DNA of 64,000 nt from Neisseria sp. 83E34 (GTDB lineage: Bacteria > Pseudomonadota > Gammaproteobacteria > Burkholderiales > Neisseriaceae). Location: assembly GCF_001308015.1 (NCBI RefSeq), contig NZ_LGYH01000003.1, positions 124,001 to 188,000 of the forward strand, in the 5' to 3' direction. Each line of letters begins with the position of its first letter. The first letter of the stretch is position 1. This document shows positions 33,763-43,103 of the stretch, in pieces. Below the pieces are notes generated by a model. The model saw nothing but the letters and a program-made list of their open reading frames with translations. It was not told where the DNA came from and did not search any database. Made by a program: the position numbers and the translations under genes.

Positions 33763-35004
33763 ATGTCTGCCAAAAAACCGTCGCTTATTGGTGGCGCTTT
33801 GTTAATTGCCGGCACAGTTATTGGTGCCGGCATGTTTGCGAATCCCACGGCTACTTCCGGTATTTGGTTTATCGGCTCGTTAATAGTGCTGGTATATACA
33901 TGGTTTTCCATGTTGTCGGGTGGTTTGATGATTTTGGAGGTAAACACCCATTATTCGCATGGTTCGAGCTTTGACACGATGGTGAAGGATTTGCTCGGCC
34001 AAGGCTGGAATATTGTGAACGGGTTGGCGGTGGCGTTTGTGCTTTATCTGCTCACTTACGCTTATATTTTTGTGGGGGGTAACCTTACGGCGCAAACAGT
34101 CGGTTCACTTACGGCTTCCGAGCAACCTTTATATGTGGGGCAGCTGCTGTTTACGGTGGTTTTTGCAGGATGTGTGTGGCTTTCGGCACGCTTGGTGGAT
34201 CGTGTGGCGAGCGTGTTATTGGGCGGGATGATTATTGCGTTTTTCTGGGCAACCGGAGGATTGCTCGGTTCGGTGCAAATACCGGTTTTGCTGGATGCTG
34301 CTGCGCCAGCTGATACGCCTTATTGGATTTACATTGCTGCCGCACTGCCTGTTTGTTTGGCTTCGTTCGGTTTTCACGGCAATGTGTCCAGCTTGCTGAA
34401 ATATTTTGATCACGATGCGCCTAAGGTAGCGAAAGCTTTGTGGCTGGGTACGCTGATTGCATTGGTTATTTATATTTTATGGCAGCTGGCGGTTCAAGGT
34501 AATTTGCCGCGTTCGGCTTTTGCGCCGGTTATTGCTGCAGATGGCGATGTGAGTGTATTGATTGAGAATCTGGCGAATTATGTGCAAGTGGGGTCGATGG
34601 CAAAGATTTTGAGTTTTTTTGCTTATATGGCGATTGCTTCTTCCTTTTTGGGCGTGACCCTGGGTTTGTTTGATTATTTGGCCGATATGTTTAAATTTGC
34701 CGACGATTTTGCGGGACGTACCAAAACTGCCGCCATCACTTTTTTACCGCCTTTACTTCTGTGTTTGTGGCTGCCCACCGGCTTTGTAACGGCAATCGGC
34801 TATGTGGGCTTGGCGGCAGCAGTGTGGACTTCTATTGTTCCGGCCATGATGTTGTATAAAGCGCGCAAGAAATTCGGCATTAACGATCATTACCATGTGT
34901 ATGGCGGCGTTTGGCTGATGGTGTGGGTGTTTTTGTTCGGTGTGATTAATATTGCGGCGCAACTGTTTAGCCAGTGGGGGTGGGCGCCGGTGTTTAAAGG
35001 CTGA
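33763..35004 (+). CDS. Aromatic amino-acid permease (Mtr/TnaB/TyrP family)
   Basis: 413 residues with about 11 hydrophobic segments. The N-terminal GGALLIAGTVIGAGMFANP and the internal FHGNVSSLLKYF are signatures of the hydroxy/aromatic amino-acid permease (HAAAP) family. It takes up tryptophan or tyrosine with protons across the inner membrane. I cannot tell which amino acid is preferred. AAAGGA precedes the start. It may feed the same aromatic pool that phhA draws on, but it is not adjacent. Confidence 0.87.
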   Translation: MSAKKPSLIGGALLIAGTVIGAGMFANPTATSGIWFIGSLIVLVYTWFSMLSGGLMILEVNTHYSHGSSFDTMVKDLLGQGWNIVNGLAVAFVLYLLTYAYIFVGGNLTAQTVGSLTASEQPLYVGQLLFTVVFAGCVWLSARLVDRVASVLLGGMIIAFFWATGGLLGSVQIPVLLDAAAPADTPYWIYIAAALPVCLASFGFHGNVSSLLKYFDHDAPKVAKALWLGTLIALVIYILWQLAVQGNLPRSAFAPVIAADGDVSVLIENLANYVQVGSMAKILSFFAYMAIASSFLGVTLGLFDYLADMFKFADDFAGRTKTAAITFLPPLLLCLWLPTGFVTAIGYVGLAAAVWTSIVPAMMLYKARKKFGINDHYHVYGGVWLMVWVFLFGVINIAAQLFSQWGWAPVFKG

Positions 35005-35027
35005 TATGCAGTGATTCTTTAATGACA

Positions 35028-35060
35028 ATGCCTGTCTGAAAATGTTTTTCAGACAGGCAT
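35028..35060. terminator. Inverted DUS pair between convergent genes
   Basis: Facing uptake sequences lie between the permease (plus) and the methyltransferase (minus) and can serve both. Confidence 0.83.
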
Positions 35061-35068
35061 TATTGTAT

Positions 35069-36157
35069 TTAAATTTTTCTACACCTAAGAATCGTATGCC
35101 CCATTCCCAAGCCGTCATGAACGGCTTCGACTTTCAGACAGGCATTGTGGATGCAGCGAATCATGTCCTCGGAATGGTAGATCTTGCTGTTGCCGTTGGC
35201 CAGTGCGGTGAAATAGAGGCTGGTTTGGGTTAAGCAATAGGCTGCGGTTTCGTATTGCTGCCTATCCCAGAACGGTTCCATGATGTATAGGTCAGTGTGG
35301 CTGCTCATCGACTGTGCGGAACGGTGCAAGATGCTGGTAACTTCATCTTCGGAAAAGCAGTCGAGAAACTGGCTCATCCATATAGCATCAAAACCTTTCG
35401 GAAAGGGTACGGAAGCATCGAGCAGGTTGGCAGGGTGGCCGTGAATGCGTTCCGCGCCGGGGCTGCCTGCTACGGCTTCGCGCATTAAGCCCAGCTGTTG
35501 CGGCAGATCCATAATGGTTACTTCTACTTCAGGGTTGTATGCAACGCATTGCTGCGCCCAGCGGCCGGTGTTGCCACCGATATCAAGCAAGCGCTTGACC
35601 GGCTTGGAAAAGATGATTTTCAAAGCTTCGGGGAAGGCACTGTCGGAATAAAAATGATCGAATGCCAGCCATTTTTCCTGCGCTTGAGGCGGAAGCTGGG
35701 ACAAGCCTTCGTAAATCGTCGGCCATTGGCCGAATACTTTCAGCCCTTCAGGTTTGCCGCTCAGCAGCGTGGCTTCCAAATCAAACATGCCTTGATAACA
35801 GATCTCCTGCACAAATTCCATATTGACGCGCGACATTTTGTCTTTAATCAGAAACCAGCCGGCTTTGCTGATGACATATTTATCGTTTTGAATAAGCACG
35901 GTGCCGATAGACAAAGATGCTTCAAGCAATATCTGCGCAGCATAGCGGCTCAGACCGGCGCTTTCGGCGATTTCGTCTAAAGACATGCCGTTTGCTTGCC
36001 GCTCGTTTAAGCGGTCGAGAATGCCGAATTTAACCATCAGCCGTGAAACTTGGAACACGATGGGGCCGAATGCGATTTCCTGAGCCAATCTTTGGGCGGC
36101 TCCGGCAGAGAGTTGTTCGGTGCAGTAGCGTTCTTCTAAAGCAGGGGATAATTTCAT
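35069..36157 (-). CDS. SAM-dependent O-methyltransferase-like protein
   Basis: 362 residues. The N-terminal 110 residues look like a dimerisation/winged-helix domain (MVKFGILDRLNER...SLDEIAESAGLSRYAAQILL), as in type-2 O-methyltransferases. The Rossmann SAM site is LLDIGGNTGRWAQ near residue 191, with DLPQQLGLM at the second strand. The substrate is unknown and no biosynthetic genes are adjacent. An uptake sequence near the 3' end encodes NACLKVEA without disrupting the frame. The ribosome site is weak. Confidence 0.75.
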   Translation of the reverse strand: MKLSPALEERYCTEQLSAGAAQRLAQEIAFGPIVFQVSRLMVKFGILDRLNERQANGMSLDEIAESAGLSRYAAQILLEASLSIGTVLIQNDKYVISKAGWFLIKDKMSRVNMEFVQEICYQGMFDLEATLLSGKPEGLKVFGQWPTIYEGLSQLPPQAQEKWLAFDHFYSDSAFPEALKIIFSKPVKRLLDIGGNTGRWAQQCVAYNPEVEVTIMDLPQQLGLMREAVAGSPGAERIHGHPANLLDASVPFPKGFDAIWMSQFLDCFSEDEVTSILHRSAQSMSSHTDLYIMEPFWDRQQYETAAYCLTQTSLYFTALANGNSKIYHSEDMIRCIHNACLKVEAVHDGLGMGHTILRCRKI

Positions 36158-36347
36158 TATGGTTCCGAGTGAATGTGAATCATGCAGCCAGCATTGTAGC
36201 GTAAATCAAATGTATGGCCGAAAAACTTAATGTTTTACAACGTGGTTCGTCGCTTATACCGAGTATTCAGTTTTGCAGCAATAGCTTTAAGAAAGATAAA
36301 GCCGTTTGAACCCATTGCGTCAAACGGCTTGAGCGGCTGAGCCAAAC

Positions 36348-36869
36348 TTAATGGAGGCTGCCTTTAAGTACCACGCGGCTGTTCCAAGTGCCGATATGGC
36401 ATTCGTATTCGCTGCCGCCTTTGGTTTGCTTGTCGAAATAGCTTACTAAGCGCACGGATTTGGCATTTTGTTTAACCGCGCTGGATTGGAAACGTTTGAC
36501 CGCACTCAAGAATGCGCGTTGGCAGGTTTCATCGGGTGTTTTTCTTACTGCGTTGGCCACTTGGCGTGATACCAAGGTTTGGTTGCCGGTGCTGCCGTAG
36601 CTGACTTTAATCGCCGGATTAAGCACTTCATGGGCTTCTTTGGAATTAAGCGCAGCAGAAGCAGAGCACATATAAGCTTCGTTTTTGCCTTTGTTGTTGA
36701 TTTTACGGCCTTCGCCAATGCTGCGGCATGCGCCGGAAGTTTTGGGCGTGCTTTGTACTTCGGAAGGCCGGGTTTCAGGCTTTTGGCTTTCAGGCTTATT
36801 CTGCCCTGCGCATGCAGACAAAGCCAAAACCGCGCCGAGTGTCAAAAGTGTAGGGAAAGATGGTTTCAT
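36348..36869 (-). CDS. Lipoprotein of unknown function
   Basis: 173 residues from the ATG at 36869, with AAGGAG upstream. The signal ends in a lipobox LSAC (Cys20). The mature part begins with a Pro/Glu/Lys-rich linker (about 21-45). It has four further cysteines that could form two disulfides. I do not recognise the domain. It is probably anchored to the outer membrane facing the periplasm. It stands alone. Confidence 0.72.
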   Translation of the reverse strand: MKPSFPTLLTLGAVLALSACAGQNKPESQKPETRPSEVQSTPKTSGACRSIGEGRKINNKGKNEAYMCSASAALNSKEAHEVLNPAIKVSYGSTGNQTLVSRQVANAVRKTPDETCQRAFLSAVKRFQSSAVKQNAKSVRLVSYFDKQTKGGSEYECHIGTWNSRVVLKGSLH

Positions 36870-37065
36870 AGAAGCTCCTTTGTGATTGGGGTTTGCCGGC
36901 AAACCTAGACTACTTTATGAAAATGGAAACAGAAAATTAATGTAATGAATTGCGTGTATTCTGACACAAGTTTACAGCTTCTCACAAATATATAACTAAA
37001 AAATTTGATATCCCTCAGCATTGGCCCGCCGCTTTGAATGAAATAGGTGTTTCCCAGCCCTATAG
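36870..37065. other. Upstream region of the lipoprotein gene
   Basis: About 200 bases, AT-rich toward the right. No gene or clear regulatory site was found. Confidence 0.4.
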
Positions 37066-37095
37066 ATGCCTGTCTGAATATTTTCAGACAGGCAT
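37066..37095. repeat. Inverted DUS pair upstream of sodA
   Basis: Two exact uptake sequences with a 6-base loop lie 10 bases before the sodA promoter. Confidence 0.82.
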
Positions 37096-37104
37096 CACAA
37101 TATC

Positions 37105-37137
37105 TTGCATTATATATAAATAATAATTATTATCATA
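37105..37137 (+). promoter_or_regulatory. sodA promoter with overlapping Fur-box-like site
   Basis: TTGCAT (37105-37110) and TATTAT (37128-37133) are 17 bases apart. The A/T palindrome at 37119-37137 matches 13 of 19 positions of the Fur box and covers the -10 hexamer. Iron repression of sodA is known in E. coli; here it is inferred. Confidence 0.5.
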
Positions 37138-37178
37138 TATCAAACGTTGTTTACTGATATTTTAGAGAGAGGAAAATT

Positions 37179-37802
37179 ATGGCTTATACCTTACCCGAAC
37201 TCGGTTATGCTTACGATGCACTGGAACCGTATTTCGATGAAATGACCATGAATATCCACCACACCAAACATCATCAGGCTTATGTGAACAATGCCAATGT
37301 TGCATTGGAAAACCTGCCCCAATTTACCGGTTTGCCGGTGGAAGAATTGATTGCACGGTTAAGCGAATTGCCTGCCGACAAGCAAACCGTGTTGCGCAAT
37401 AACGCAGGCGGACATGCCAACCATGCTTTTTTCTGGAAAAATTTGAAACAGGGCACTCAGTTGACAGGCAAATTGAAAGCAGCAATTGAGCGCGATTTCG
37501 GTTCGGTAGAAAATTTCCAAGCCGAATTTGAAAAAGCGGCGGCTAGCCGTTTCGGCTCAGGCTGGGCATGGCTGGTACTGGATGAGGGGCGTTTGAAAGT
37601 GGTGTCTACCGCCAATCAGGATTCCCCGCTGATGGGCGAAGCCGTTGCCGGTTGCAAAGGTTATCCGATTATCGGTTTGGATGTGTGGGAGCATGCCTAT
37701 TATTTGAAATATCAAAACCGCCGGCCCGATTATGTAAAGGCATATTGGCATGTTGTAAATTGGGATGAGGCTGCGCGCAGGTTTGAATCGCAAACAGCGT
37801 AA
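37179..37802 (+). CDS. sodA: Superoxide dismutase, Mn type
   Basis: 207 residues, very like E. coli SodA throughout. Metal ligands: H27 (NIHHTKHH), H82 (GGHANH) and the aspartate and histidine of [10 protein letters not shown]. The cytoplasmic enzyme dismutates superoxide. Residues near the second ligand ([10 protein letters not shown]) fit the manganese form better than the iron form, but family members can be mixed. GAGAGGA precedes the ATG. An iron-responsive operator may overlap the promoter. Confidence 0.95.
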   Translation: MAYTLPELGYAYDALEPYFDEMTMNIHHTKHHQAYVNNANVALENLPQFTGLPVEELIARLSELPADKQTVLRNNAGGHANHAFFWKNLKQGTQLTGKLKAAIERDFGSVENFQAEFEKAAASRFGSGWAWLVLDEGRLKVVSTANQDSPLMGEAVAGCKGYPIIGLDVWEHAYYLKYQNRRPDYVKAYWHVVNWDEAARRFESQTA

Positions 37803-37819
37803 TATGCTATAATCGCACC

Positions 37820-37851
37820 ATGCCTGTCTGAAAATGTTTTCAGACAGGCAT
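37820..37851. terminator. Inverted DUS pair after sodA
   Basis: Exact facing uptake sequences followed by TTTTAT. Confidence 0.82.
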
Positions 37852-38034
37852 GGTTTTATTTGTTTGATATAAAATAGAAAAATGCGTATGGTGTTTTGAT
37901 AGAGTGAAATGGCGGCTGAATTGCTAGCGTACCCGGTTTGCGGCCGTGGGTGAAATGAAATGTTGCACAGTGATATGCCGTTTATACCGTATCTTTCACA
38001 TTCAAGGAAATATCTGTCACAATTTTAGTAAATA

Positions 38035-38065
38035 TTGGCATAATTTAATATGCAATTGGTATAAT
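38035..38065 (+). promoter_or_regulatory. Promoter of the dispersin-like gene
   Basis: TTGGCA (38035-38040), a 19-base spacer and TATAAT (38060-38065) preceded by TGG, an extended -10. The expected start gives a leader of about 35 bases. The rest of the gap 37852-38034 shows nothing else. Confidence 0.55.
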
Positions 38066-38107
38066 CTCTGAATATGCCAATAAACCGAGTACAACACAAC
38101 ACATATT

Positions 38108-39634
38108 ATGAGTAAAAACACTTTCAAATTGCTCCGCCTCAAGCGCGCGTTGTCGTTGCTGCTGATACTGGCGGCAGCCGGTACAGTTGGTTTTTCACAA
38201 GCTTCAACCGATCCGGAAAAAATCCTTATGAATGCAGCTGCACAAAGCGTGGCGCCCAAACAAGGCGGCCTGATGCTGGACACGGCCCGCCATTTCTACC
38301 CGACCAATGTCATCAAAGACTTTATCGATACTATCGCCAAATCCGGAGGCAATTTCCTGCATCTGCATTTTTCAGATCACGAAAACTACGCGCTGGAAAG
38401 CCATATCTTAAACCAGCGTGCAGCAGACGCTACGCGCAATGCCGACGGCGTGTATATCAACCCTGTAACGGGCAAACCTTTCTTAAGTTTCGAGCAGCTT
38501 GAAGAAATCAAAGCGTATGCGAAATCAAAAAATATCGAGCTGATTCCCGAAGTGGACAGCCCCAACCACATGACCACGATTTTCACTTTGCTGGAAGCGC
38601 ATCGTGGTAAAGATTTTGTTAACAAAATTAAATCCAAGTATTCCGACGAAGAAATCAACATCACCAGTCCGGAAAGCATTGCGTTTATGAAATCGCTGAT
38701 TGGTGAAGTTGCCGATGCGTTTGGCGACAGCAGCCGCCACTTCCACATTGGCGGCGACGAATTCGGTTACAGCGTTGACAGCAATCATGAATTTATTGCA
38801 TATGCCAATGATTTATCGTCTTTTCTCAAGCAAAAAGGTCTAACCACCCGCATATGGAACGACGGCATCATTAAAGCCACGGTAGATAAGCTTAACCCTG
38901 AAATTCAAGTCACTTATTGGAGCTATGATGGCGATGTGCAAAACAAACAAGCTTCTCAAGAGCGCCGCAAAATCCGCGCCAGCATGCCCGATCTGATTGA
39001 AAAGGGCTTTAATGTGTTGAACTACAATTCTTATTATTTGTATGTCAACCCTAAGCAGGAGTGGGGCACTTCCTACAACAGCGATTTTGCCACGCGCGAT
39101 ATCATCAACCGTTGGAGCCTTGGTGTATGGGATGGAGAAAACCAGCAGAATGCGGTTAAAAACACCGATAAAATCATGGGAGCCGCGCTTGCCATTTGGG
39201 GCGAAAATGCCGGTTCGATGAGCAGCAAGACCATCCAGAAATACACGGCCGGTTTGTTGGAATCAATCATCCGCAAAACCCATGCCGAAGCCGATTCCGG
39301 AGATAAACTGATGCAGAATTTGGCCGTGCTTTCAGGCAACTCGCTCAAGCAGAGCTATATGGATTGGTCGCTGATTCAGGATGGCGAAGCGTTCAATCTT
39401 CAAGATAACGGCACCGAGAGCCTGTATTTATTGCAGGAGCAGGCGCTGCAAGAGCGGAAAAACCTGAATGTTTGGGTGCGTGGTGCGGAAAATAATAAAG
39501 TGGTGTTGAACGGCAATTGGCAGAAAACCGAAGATACTACCGAAAAAGAAGGTGTGAATTACCGTGCCTATAAATATCTTGACAATACTTTGTGGATAGA
39601 TAAAAAAGTGCCGATTGAATTGTTTACCGGTTAA
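38108..39634 (+). CDS. dspB: Dispersin B-like beta-N-acetylhexosaminidase (GH20) with extra C-terminal region
   Basis: 508 residues. A signal peptide (cleavage near FSQA-S) is followed by a GH20 barrel that tracks Aggregatibacter dispersin B closely: GGLMLDTARHFYP, GGNFLHLHFSDHENYA, IPEVDSPNHMT, the catalytic pair D217-E218 in HFHIGGDEFGYS, and TYWSYDGD. Dispersin cuts poly-N-acetylglucosamine (PNAG) in biofilm matrix. Dispersin is about 380 residues; this protein has some 120 more at the C-terminus (after residue 390), ending in a beta-rich region (WVRGAENNKVVLNGNW). The protein is exported and may be released or stay in the periplasm. No PNAG synthesis genes are in the window. No good ribosome site is visible. 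Confidence 0.88.
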   Translation: MSKNTFKLLRLKRALSLLLILAAAGTVGFSQASTDPEKILMNAAAQSVAPKQGGLMLDTARHFYPTNVIKDFIDTIAKSGGNFLHLHFSDHENYALESHILNQRAADATRNADGVYINPVTGKPFLSFEQLEEIKAYAKSKNIELIPEVDSPNHMTTIFTLLEAHRGKDFVNKIKSKYSDEEINITSPESIAFMKSLIGEVADAFGDSSRHFHIGGDEFGYSVDSNHEFIAYANDLSSFLKQKGLTTRIWNDGIIKATVDKLNPEIQVTYWSYDGDVQNKQASQERRKIRASMPDLIEKGFNVLNYNSYYLYVNPKQEWGTSYNSDFATRDIINRWSLGVWDGENQQNAVKNTDKIMGAALAIWGENAGSMSSKTIQKYTAGLLESIIRKTHAEADSGDKLMQNLAVLSGNSLKQSYMDWSLIQDGEAFNLQDNGTESLYLLQEQALQERKNLNVWVRGAENNKVVLNGNWQKTEDTTEKEGVNYRAYKYLDNTLWIDKKVPIELFTG

Positions 39635-39658
39635 TCTTTTTACTTTGTAAGTGACACA

Positions 39659-39691
39659 ATGCCTGTCTGAAAACATTTTTCAGACAGGCAT
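39659..39691. terminator. Inverted DUS pair after the dispersin-like gene
   Basis: Exact facing uptake sequences with a 9-base loop. Confidence 0.82.
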
Positions 39692-39951
39692 TATTCTAAT
39701 CCCCGCGCCATGACATCTTTTTTTAAATATGTTATGGTAAAAAGCCAAATATGGCCGGAAACCGAATATTCACGATAAGTTTTACCGATTGTAAGCTTTT
39801 CACATATCTATTTGCCTGAAATACTCCGTATTTCCGAGCATTTCAAGTTTAAATGTCTTTATAGCTGCCTGGCAGCTGTTCAACACAATTAATCAAAGCG
39901 GCAAGGCTCAATCAACGGGCAATGCCACATATAAATAAAAAAGGAGTACCC
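39692..39951. other. Upstream region of betB
   Basis: No gene is seen. A BetI or other operator could lie here, but no clear palindrome stands out. Confidence 0.4.
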
Positions 39952-41415
39952 ATGCAAACATTAACCGCATACATCAACGGCGCCTATGCCGCCGCCGATT
40001 CACAGGCCGAAACTTTTGAGAATATCAATCCGGCCAATGGCGAAGTGCTCGCAGTGGTGCAGCAAAGCAGCCCGTCGGAAATCGAAACCGCCGTTCAGAC
40101 GGCCATAGCGGGCCAGAAAATCTGGGCGGCGATGACGGCTGTAGAACGCAGCCGCATCCTGCTCAAAGCCGTAGCCATTTTGCGCGAACGCAACGACGAA
40201 TTGGCGCGCATCGAAACCTTGGATACCGGCAAACCCCTGTCTGAAACCTTGTATGTCGATATCGTTACCGGCGCGGATGTGATTGAATATTATGCAGGTT
40301 TGGCGCAAGCCGTCGAAGGACGCCAGATTCCGCTGCGCGACACCGCGTTTGCCTACACCCGCCAAGAGCCGTTGGGCGTGGTGGCGGGCATAGGCGCGTG
40401 GAACTATCCGATTCAGATTGCCATGTGGAAAGCCGCGCCTGCATTGGCGGCGGGTAATGCCATGATTTTCAAACCCAGCGAAGTTACGCCCACCGGCGCG
40501 CTGAAATTGGCGGAAATCTTCACCGAAGCGGGGCTGCCCGATGGCGTGTTCAACGTCGTTCAAGGCGACTGGCGCGTGGGCGAGGCGTTGAGCATCCATC
40601 CGCAGATTGCCAAAGTATCGTTTACCGGCGGCGTGGCAACAGGCAAAAAAGTGATGTCGCAGGCCGCCGCGTCTTCGCTGAAAGAAGTTACGATGGAGCT
40701 GGGCGGCAAATCGCCACTGATTATCTGCGACGATGCCGATTTAAATCTGGCCGCCGATATTGCGCTGATGGCCAATTTTTACAGCTCCGGCCAAGTTTGT
40801 ACCAACGGCACGCGCGTGTTTGTGCCTGTGAACAAAAAAGAAGCGTTTGAAGCCAAAGTGCTGGAACGCGTTGCCCGCATCCGTGCCGGCGACCCGCTCG
40901 ACGAAAACGTGAACTTCGGCCCGTTGGCGAGCTTCCCGCATATGGAAAAAGTGTTGGTCTATATTGAAAAAGGCAAAGCCGAAGGCGCGCGTCTTTTAGC
41001 GGGCGGAGGCCGTCTGAAAGAAAACGGCATGGCAAACGGCGCTTACGTTGCCCCCACCGTGTTCACCGACTGCACCGACGAAATGGCCATCTGCCGCGAA
41101 GAAATCTTCGGCCCCGTGATGAGCATTTTGGCCTACACCACCGAGCCGGAAGTGATCGTGCGCGCCAACAACACCGAATACGGCTTGGCCGCAGGCGTGG
41201 TGACACCCGACGTGAAACGCGCTCACCGCATCATCGGCCAGCTTCAGGCGGGCATCTGTTGGGTTAACGCTTGGGGCGAATCGCCCGCACAAATGCCCGT
41301 GGGCGGCTACAAACAATCCGGCATCGGCCGCGAAAACGGCATCCAAACGCTGATGCACTATACGCAAACCAAATCAGTGTTAGTGGAATTGGGGGATTAT
41401 CAATCGGTATTTTGA
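39952..41415 (+). CDS. betB: Betaine aldehyde dehydrogenase
   Basis: 487 residues from the ATG at 39952, with AAGGAG upstream. It has the family motifs [35 protein letters not shown] and the catalytic cysteine in [14 protein letters not shown]. It oxidises betaine aldehyde to glycine betaine with NAD+, the second step after BetA. Two internal uptake sequences are AG dialect (about 40103 and 41008), although the gap before it is TG dialect, so the gene may have been imported. Its partners betT and betA lie 13 kb downstream on the other strand. Confidence 0.92.
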   Translation: MQTLTAYINGAYAAADSQAETFENINPANGEVLAVVQQSSPSEIETAVQTAIAGQKIWAAMTAVERSRILLKAVAILRERNDELARIETLDTGKPLSETLYVDIVTGADVIEYYAGLAQAVEGRQIPLRDTAFAYTRQEPLGVVAGIGAWNYPIQIAMWKAAPALAAGNAMIFKPSEVTPTGALKLAEIFTEAGLPDGVFNVVQGDWRVGEALSIHPQIAKVSFTGGVATGKKVMSQAAASSLKEVTMELGGKSPLIICDDADLNLAADIALMANFYSSGQVCTNGTRVFVPVNKKEAFEAKVLERVARIRAGDPLDENVNFGPLASFPHMEKVLVYIEKGKAEGARLLAGGGRLKENGMANGAYVAPTVFTDCTDEMAICREEIFGPVMSILAYTTEPEVIVRANNTEYGLAAGVVTPDVKRAHRIIGQLQAGICWVNAWGESPAQMPVGGYKQSGIGRENGIQTLMHYTQTKSVLVELGDYQSVF

Positions 41416-41476
41416 GGCCGTCTGCAGTTTTTAGCTTCTCGGAAACCCGCAGCATTGCTTGTTTTCAGACAGGCAT
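41416..41476. repeat. Mixed-dialect uptake pair with conserved spacer
   Basis: AGGCCGTCTGCA (AG dialect, changed) on the left and TTCAGACAGGCA (TG dialect) on the right flank AGCTTCTCGGAAACCCGC, the spacer also seen at 19280-19342. Confidence 0.6.
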
Positions 41477-41573
41477 TCACGTTGAGTTTTTGAGATTATC
41501 GCAACTTCAACTGCGTCCACAATACGGATAACCATATCTAAAATCCATTCTCAAACCGCCCCATCTCAAACAC

Positions 41574-41612
41574 AGGCCGTCTGAATCTTTGCCATAAGTT
41601 TTTAGACGGCCT
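41574..41612. repeat. Inverted AG-dialect uptake pair
   Basis: AGGCCGTCTGAA faces a one-mismatch copy (TTTAGACGGCCT) 15 bases away, followed by TTTTG; a possible terminator. Confidence 0.7.
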
Positions 41613-41681
41613 TTTGCTATGATGCGCAGTTGCGATACGTTGCTTACTCATTTTTTATAAAACATCAAATAAGGGATAACT

Positions 41682-42158
41682 ATGAATCATCCGAAAAGGC
41701 TGCATTCGCTCCAGCAAAGCCGCAGCTATCACTCGGCAAAAAAAATCAGCTATTGGCTTGATGATAACTACCTCGACGGCGTGATCGGTTTGGTGCCGGT
41801 GGTCGGCGATATCTTGTCGCAGAGTTTTCATGCAGTGTTTTTGTATTTGTCTGCGGTAAAGCTGCGTTCGGCGCGGCTAACGCTGGTCATTTTGTTCAAC
41901 AGCCTGCTGGATATCCTCATCGGCCTGATTCCGTTTCTGGGCGAGGTGTTGGACTTTGTGAATAAATCCTACAAACGCAATCTGGCTTTGATTGAAGGTT
42001 TTGCGTCGGGGGATAAGGCAGTAGTCAGCCGGGTAAACCGCCAGGCGGCGATGGCGGCGGTGGGAATTGTGTTGTTGCTGGTGGGTATTGTGATGCTGGC
42101 GAAATGGACGTTCTCCTTGCTGGTGGCGCTGTATCATTGGCTGCCGGGTTTGTTTTGA
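41682..42158 (+). CDS. DUF4112-family small membrane protein
   Basis: 158 residues. The pattern LDGVIGLVPVVGDILSQSFHA and then IDIL-like LLDILIGLIPFLGEVLDF is that of DUF4112. Three or four hydrophobic segments are expected, with a conserved KSYKRNLALIE after the second. The family has no known role. AAGGGA precedes the ATG. It is not linked to betB by function as far as I can see. Confidence 0.78.
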   Translation: MNHPKRLHSLQQSRSYHSAKKISYWLDDNYLDGVIGLVPVVGDILSQSFHAVFLYLSAVKLRSARLTLVILFNSLLDILIGLIPFLGEVLDFVNKSYKRNLALIEGFASGDKAVVSRVNRQAAMAAVGIVLLLVGIVMLAKWTFSLLVALYHWLPGLF

Positions 42159-42325
42159 TCGATTGCTGTGAAATGCAGCTAAGCGATTGAAACAGGCATC
42201 GAACAATAGGGCGGGATAAAGCCGGTTAGCTTAGTGCTTCGATTATTGTATGGTTATATGAAGGTTTAGCCCGCCACTGTTGTTTTCCTTGAAATGGGTT
42301 GAAATATGTTATGATTTTATGAGGC

Positions 42326-42339
42326 TTGATTTAAATCAA
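42326..42339. promoter_or_regulatory. FNR/CRP-type palindrome before the LEA-like lipoprotein
   Basis: TTGATTTAAATCAA, identical to 14541-14554. It is centred about 38 bases before the ATG. If GATAAT (42343) is the -10, the site would overlap the promoter and suit a repressing role. Confidence 0.4.
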
Positions 42340-42370
42340 GCTGATAATCTAATTTACGAGAGGATCAGAT

Positions 42371-42796
42371 ATGAAAAAATTTTTAGCTATCGCAATGGCT
42401 GTTGCTGCGCTAGGTGCTTGCTCGCAAGAGACCAAACAGGAAACCAAAGAAGCTGCACAGGCGGTTAAAGAAGATGTGAAAGGTGCTAAAGATCAAGCTG
42501 CATCTGCCGTTGATTCAGCAGTACACAATGCAAAAGAAGCGGGTGCGGAAGCGAGTGCAGCGGCTAAAGAGGCGGCAACCGAAGCCAAAGATATGGCCAA
42601 AGAAGCCGCACAAGCAACCAAAGAAGCAGCCCACGATGCCACTCAGGCAACCAAAGAGGCAGCTCACGATGCCACTCAGGCAACTAAAGAAGCAGTTCAC
42701 GATGCTGCGCAAGCAACCAAAGAAGCTGCGCATAAAGCGAAAGATGCTGCCAAAGATGCTGTTAATGCCGCTAAGGAAGCTACCCAAGGCAAGTAA
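42371..42796 (+). CDS. Alanine/lysine-rich lipoprotein with LEA-like 11-residue repeats
   Basis: 141 residues. A lipoprotein signal ends in lipobox LGAC (Cys17). The remainder has almost only Ala, Lys, Glu, Asp, Thr, Gln and His, arranged in 11-residue units such as TKEAAHDATQA, which predicts one long amphipathic helix. This resembles group-3 LEA and apolipoprotein-like repeats, and also other repeat lipoproteins of Neisseria. Function could be envelope stress protection; this is inference. Four 33-base DNA repeats (42614-42745) allow length change by slippage. GAGAGGA is the ribosome site. A good terminator follows. Confidence 0.72.
   Translation: MKKFLAIAMAVAALGACSQETKQETKEAAQAVKEDVKGAKDQAASAVDSAVHNAKEAGAEASAAAKEAATEAKDMAKEAAQATKEAAHDATQATKEAAHDATQATKEAVHDAAQATKEAAHKAKDAAKDAVNAAKEATQGK
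42614..42745 (+). repeat. Four tandem 33-base coding repeats
   Basis: Units begin at 42614, 42647, 42680 and 42713, each starting GCAAC(C/T)AAAG. The first two are nearly identical. Each encodes one 11-residue unit of the lipoprotein. Confidence 0.85.
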
Positions 42797-42827
42797 GTAT
42801 TTATTTGTAAATGAGAGGTTTGATGCG

Positions 42828-42858
42828 AACACAGACTCGATGATTCCGGGTCTGTGTT
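42828..42858 (+). terminator. Intrinsic terminator of the LEA-like lipoprotein gene
   Basis: AACACAGAC pairs with GTCTGTGTT around a 13-base loop and is followed by TATTTTAAA. Confidence 0.75.
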
Positions 42859-43103
42859 TATTTTAAAGATTCAGTTGCATATATGACCAATCAAGTTACT
42901 TTGTGCTACGGTGTTGCTGCGTCTTGACTGAAAGAGACGGCTTGGAATTTTATAGCCGTAAGCAATGCCTGTCTGAAAACCAATGGCTGGACGTTGGGTT
43001 TGACTTGGCGTATTCTTCAATGGAACACAAAAAATAGCGAAGGTGTTCCATTTTTAATGTGTAAAAGCCCGCCGCTTCCGACTAAAAATATTCAATTTCC
43101 GCC
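42859..43103. other. Left boundary region of the hydroxyproline cluster
   Basis: It holds a single MITE-like end (TATGACCAATCAAGTT, about 42882), one uptake sequence (42964) and the left direct repeat at 42985-43020. No gene is seen. Confidence 0.5.
42985..43020 (+). repeat. Left direct repeat flanking the hydroxyproline cluster
   Basis: 36 bases containing TGGGTTTGACTT match 50607-50642 in 31 of 36 positions, in the same orientation. Confidence 0.6.

Noticed and set aside
42614-42745. CRISPR-like array
   Set aside because: The repeats are in-frame, contiguous 33-base coding units without spacers. No CRISPR array or cas gene was seen anywhere in the window.
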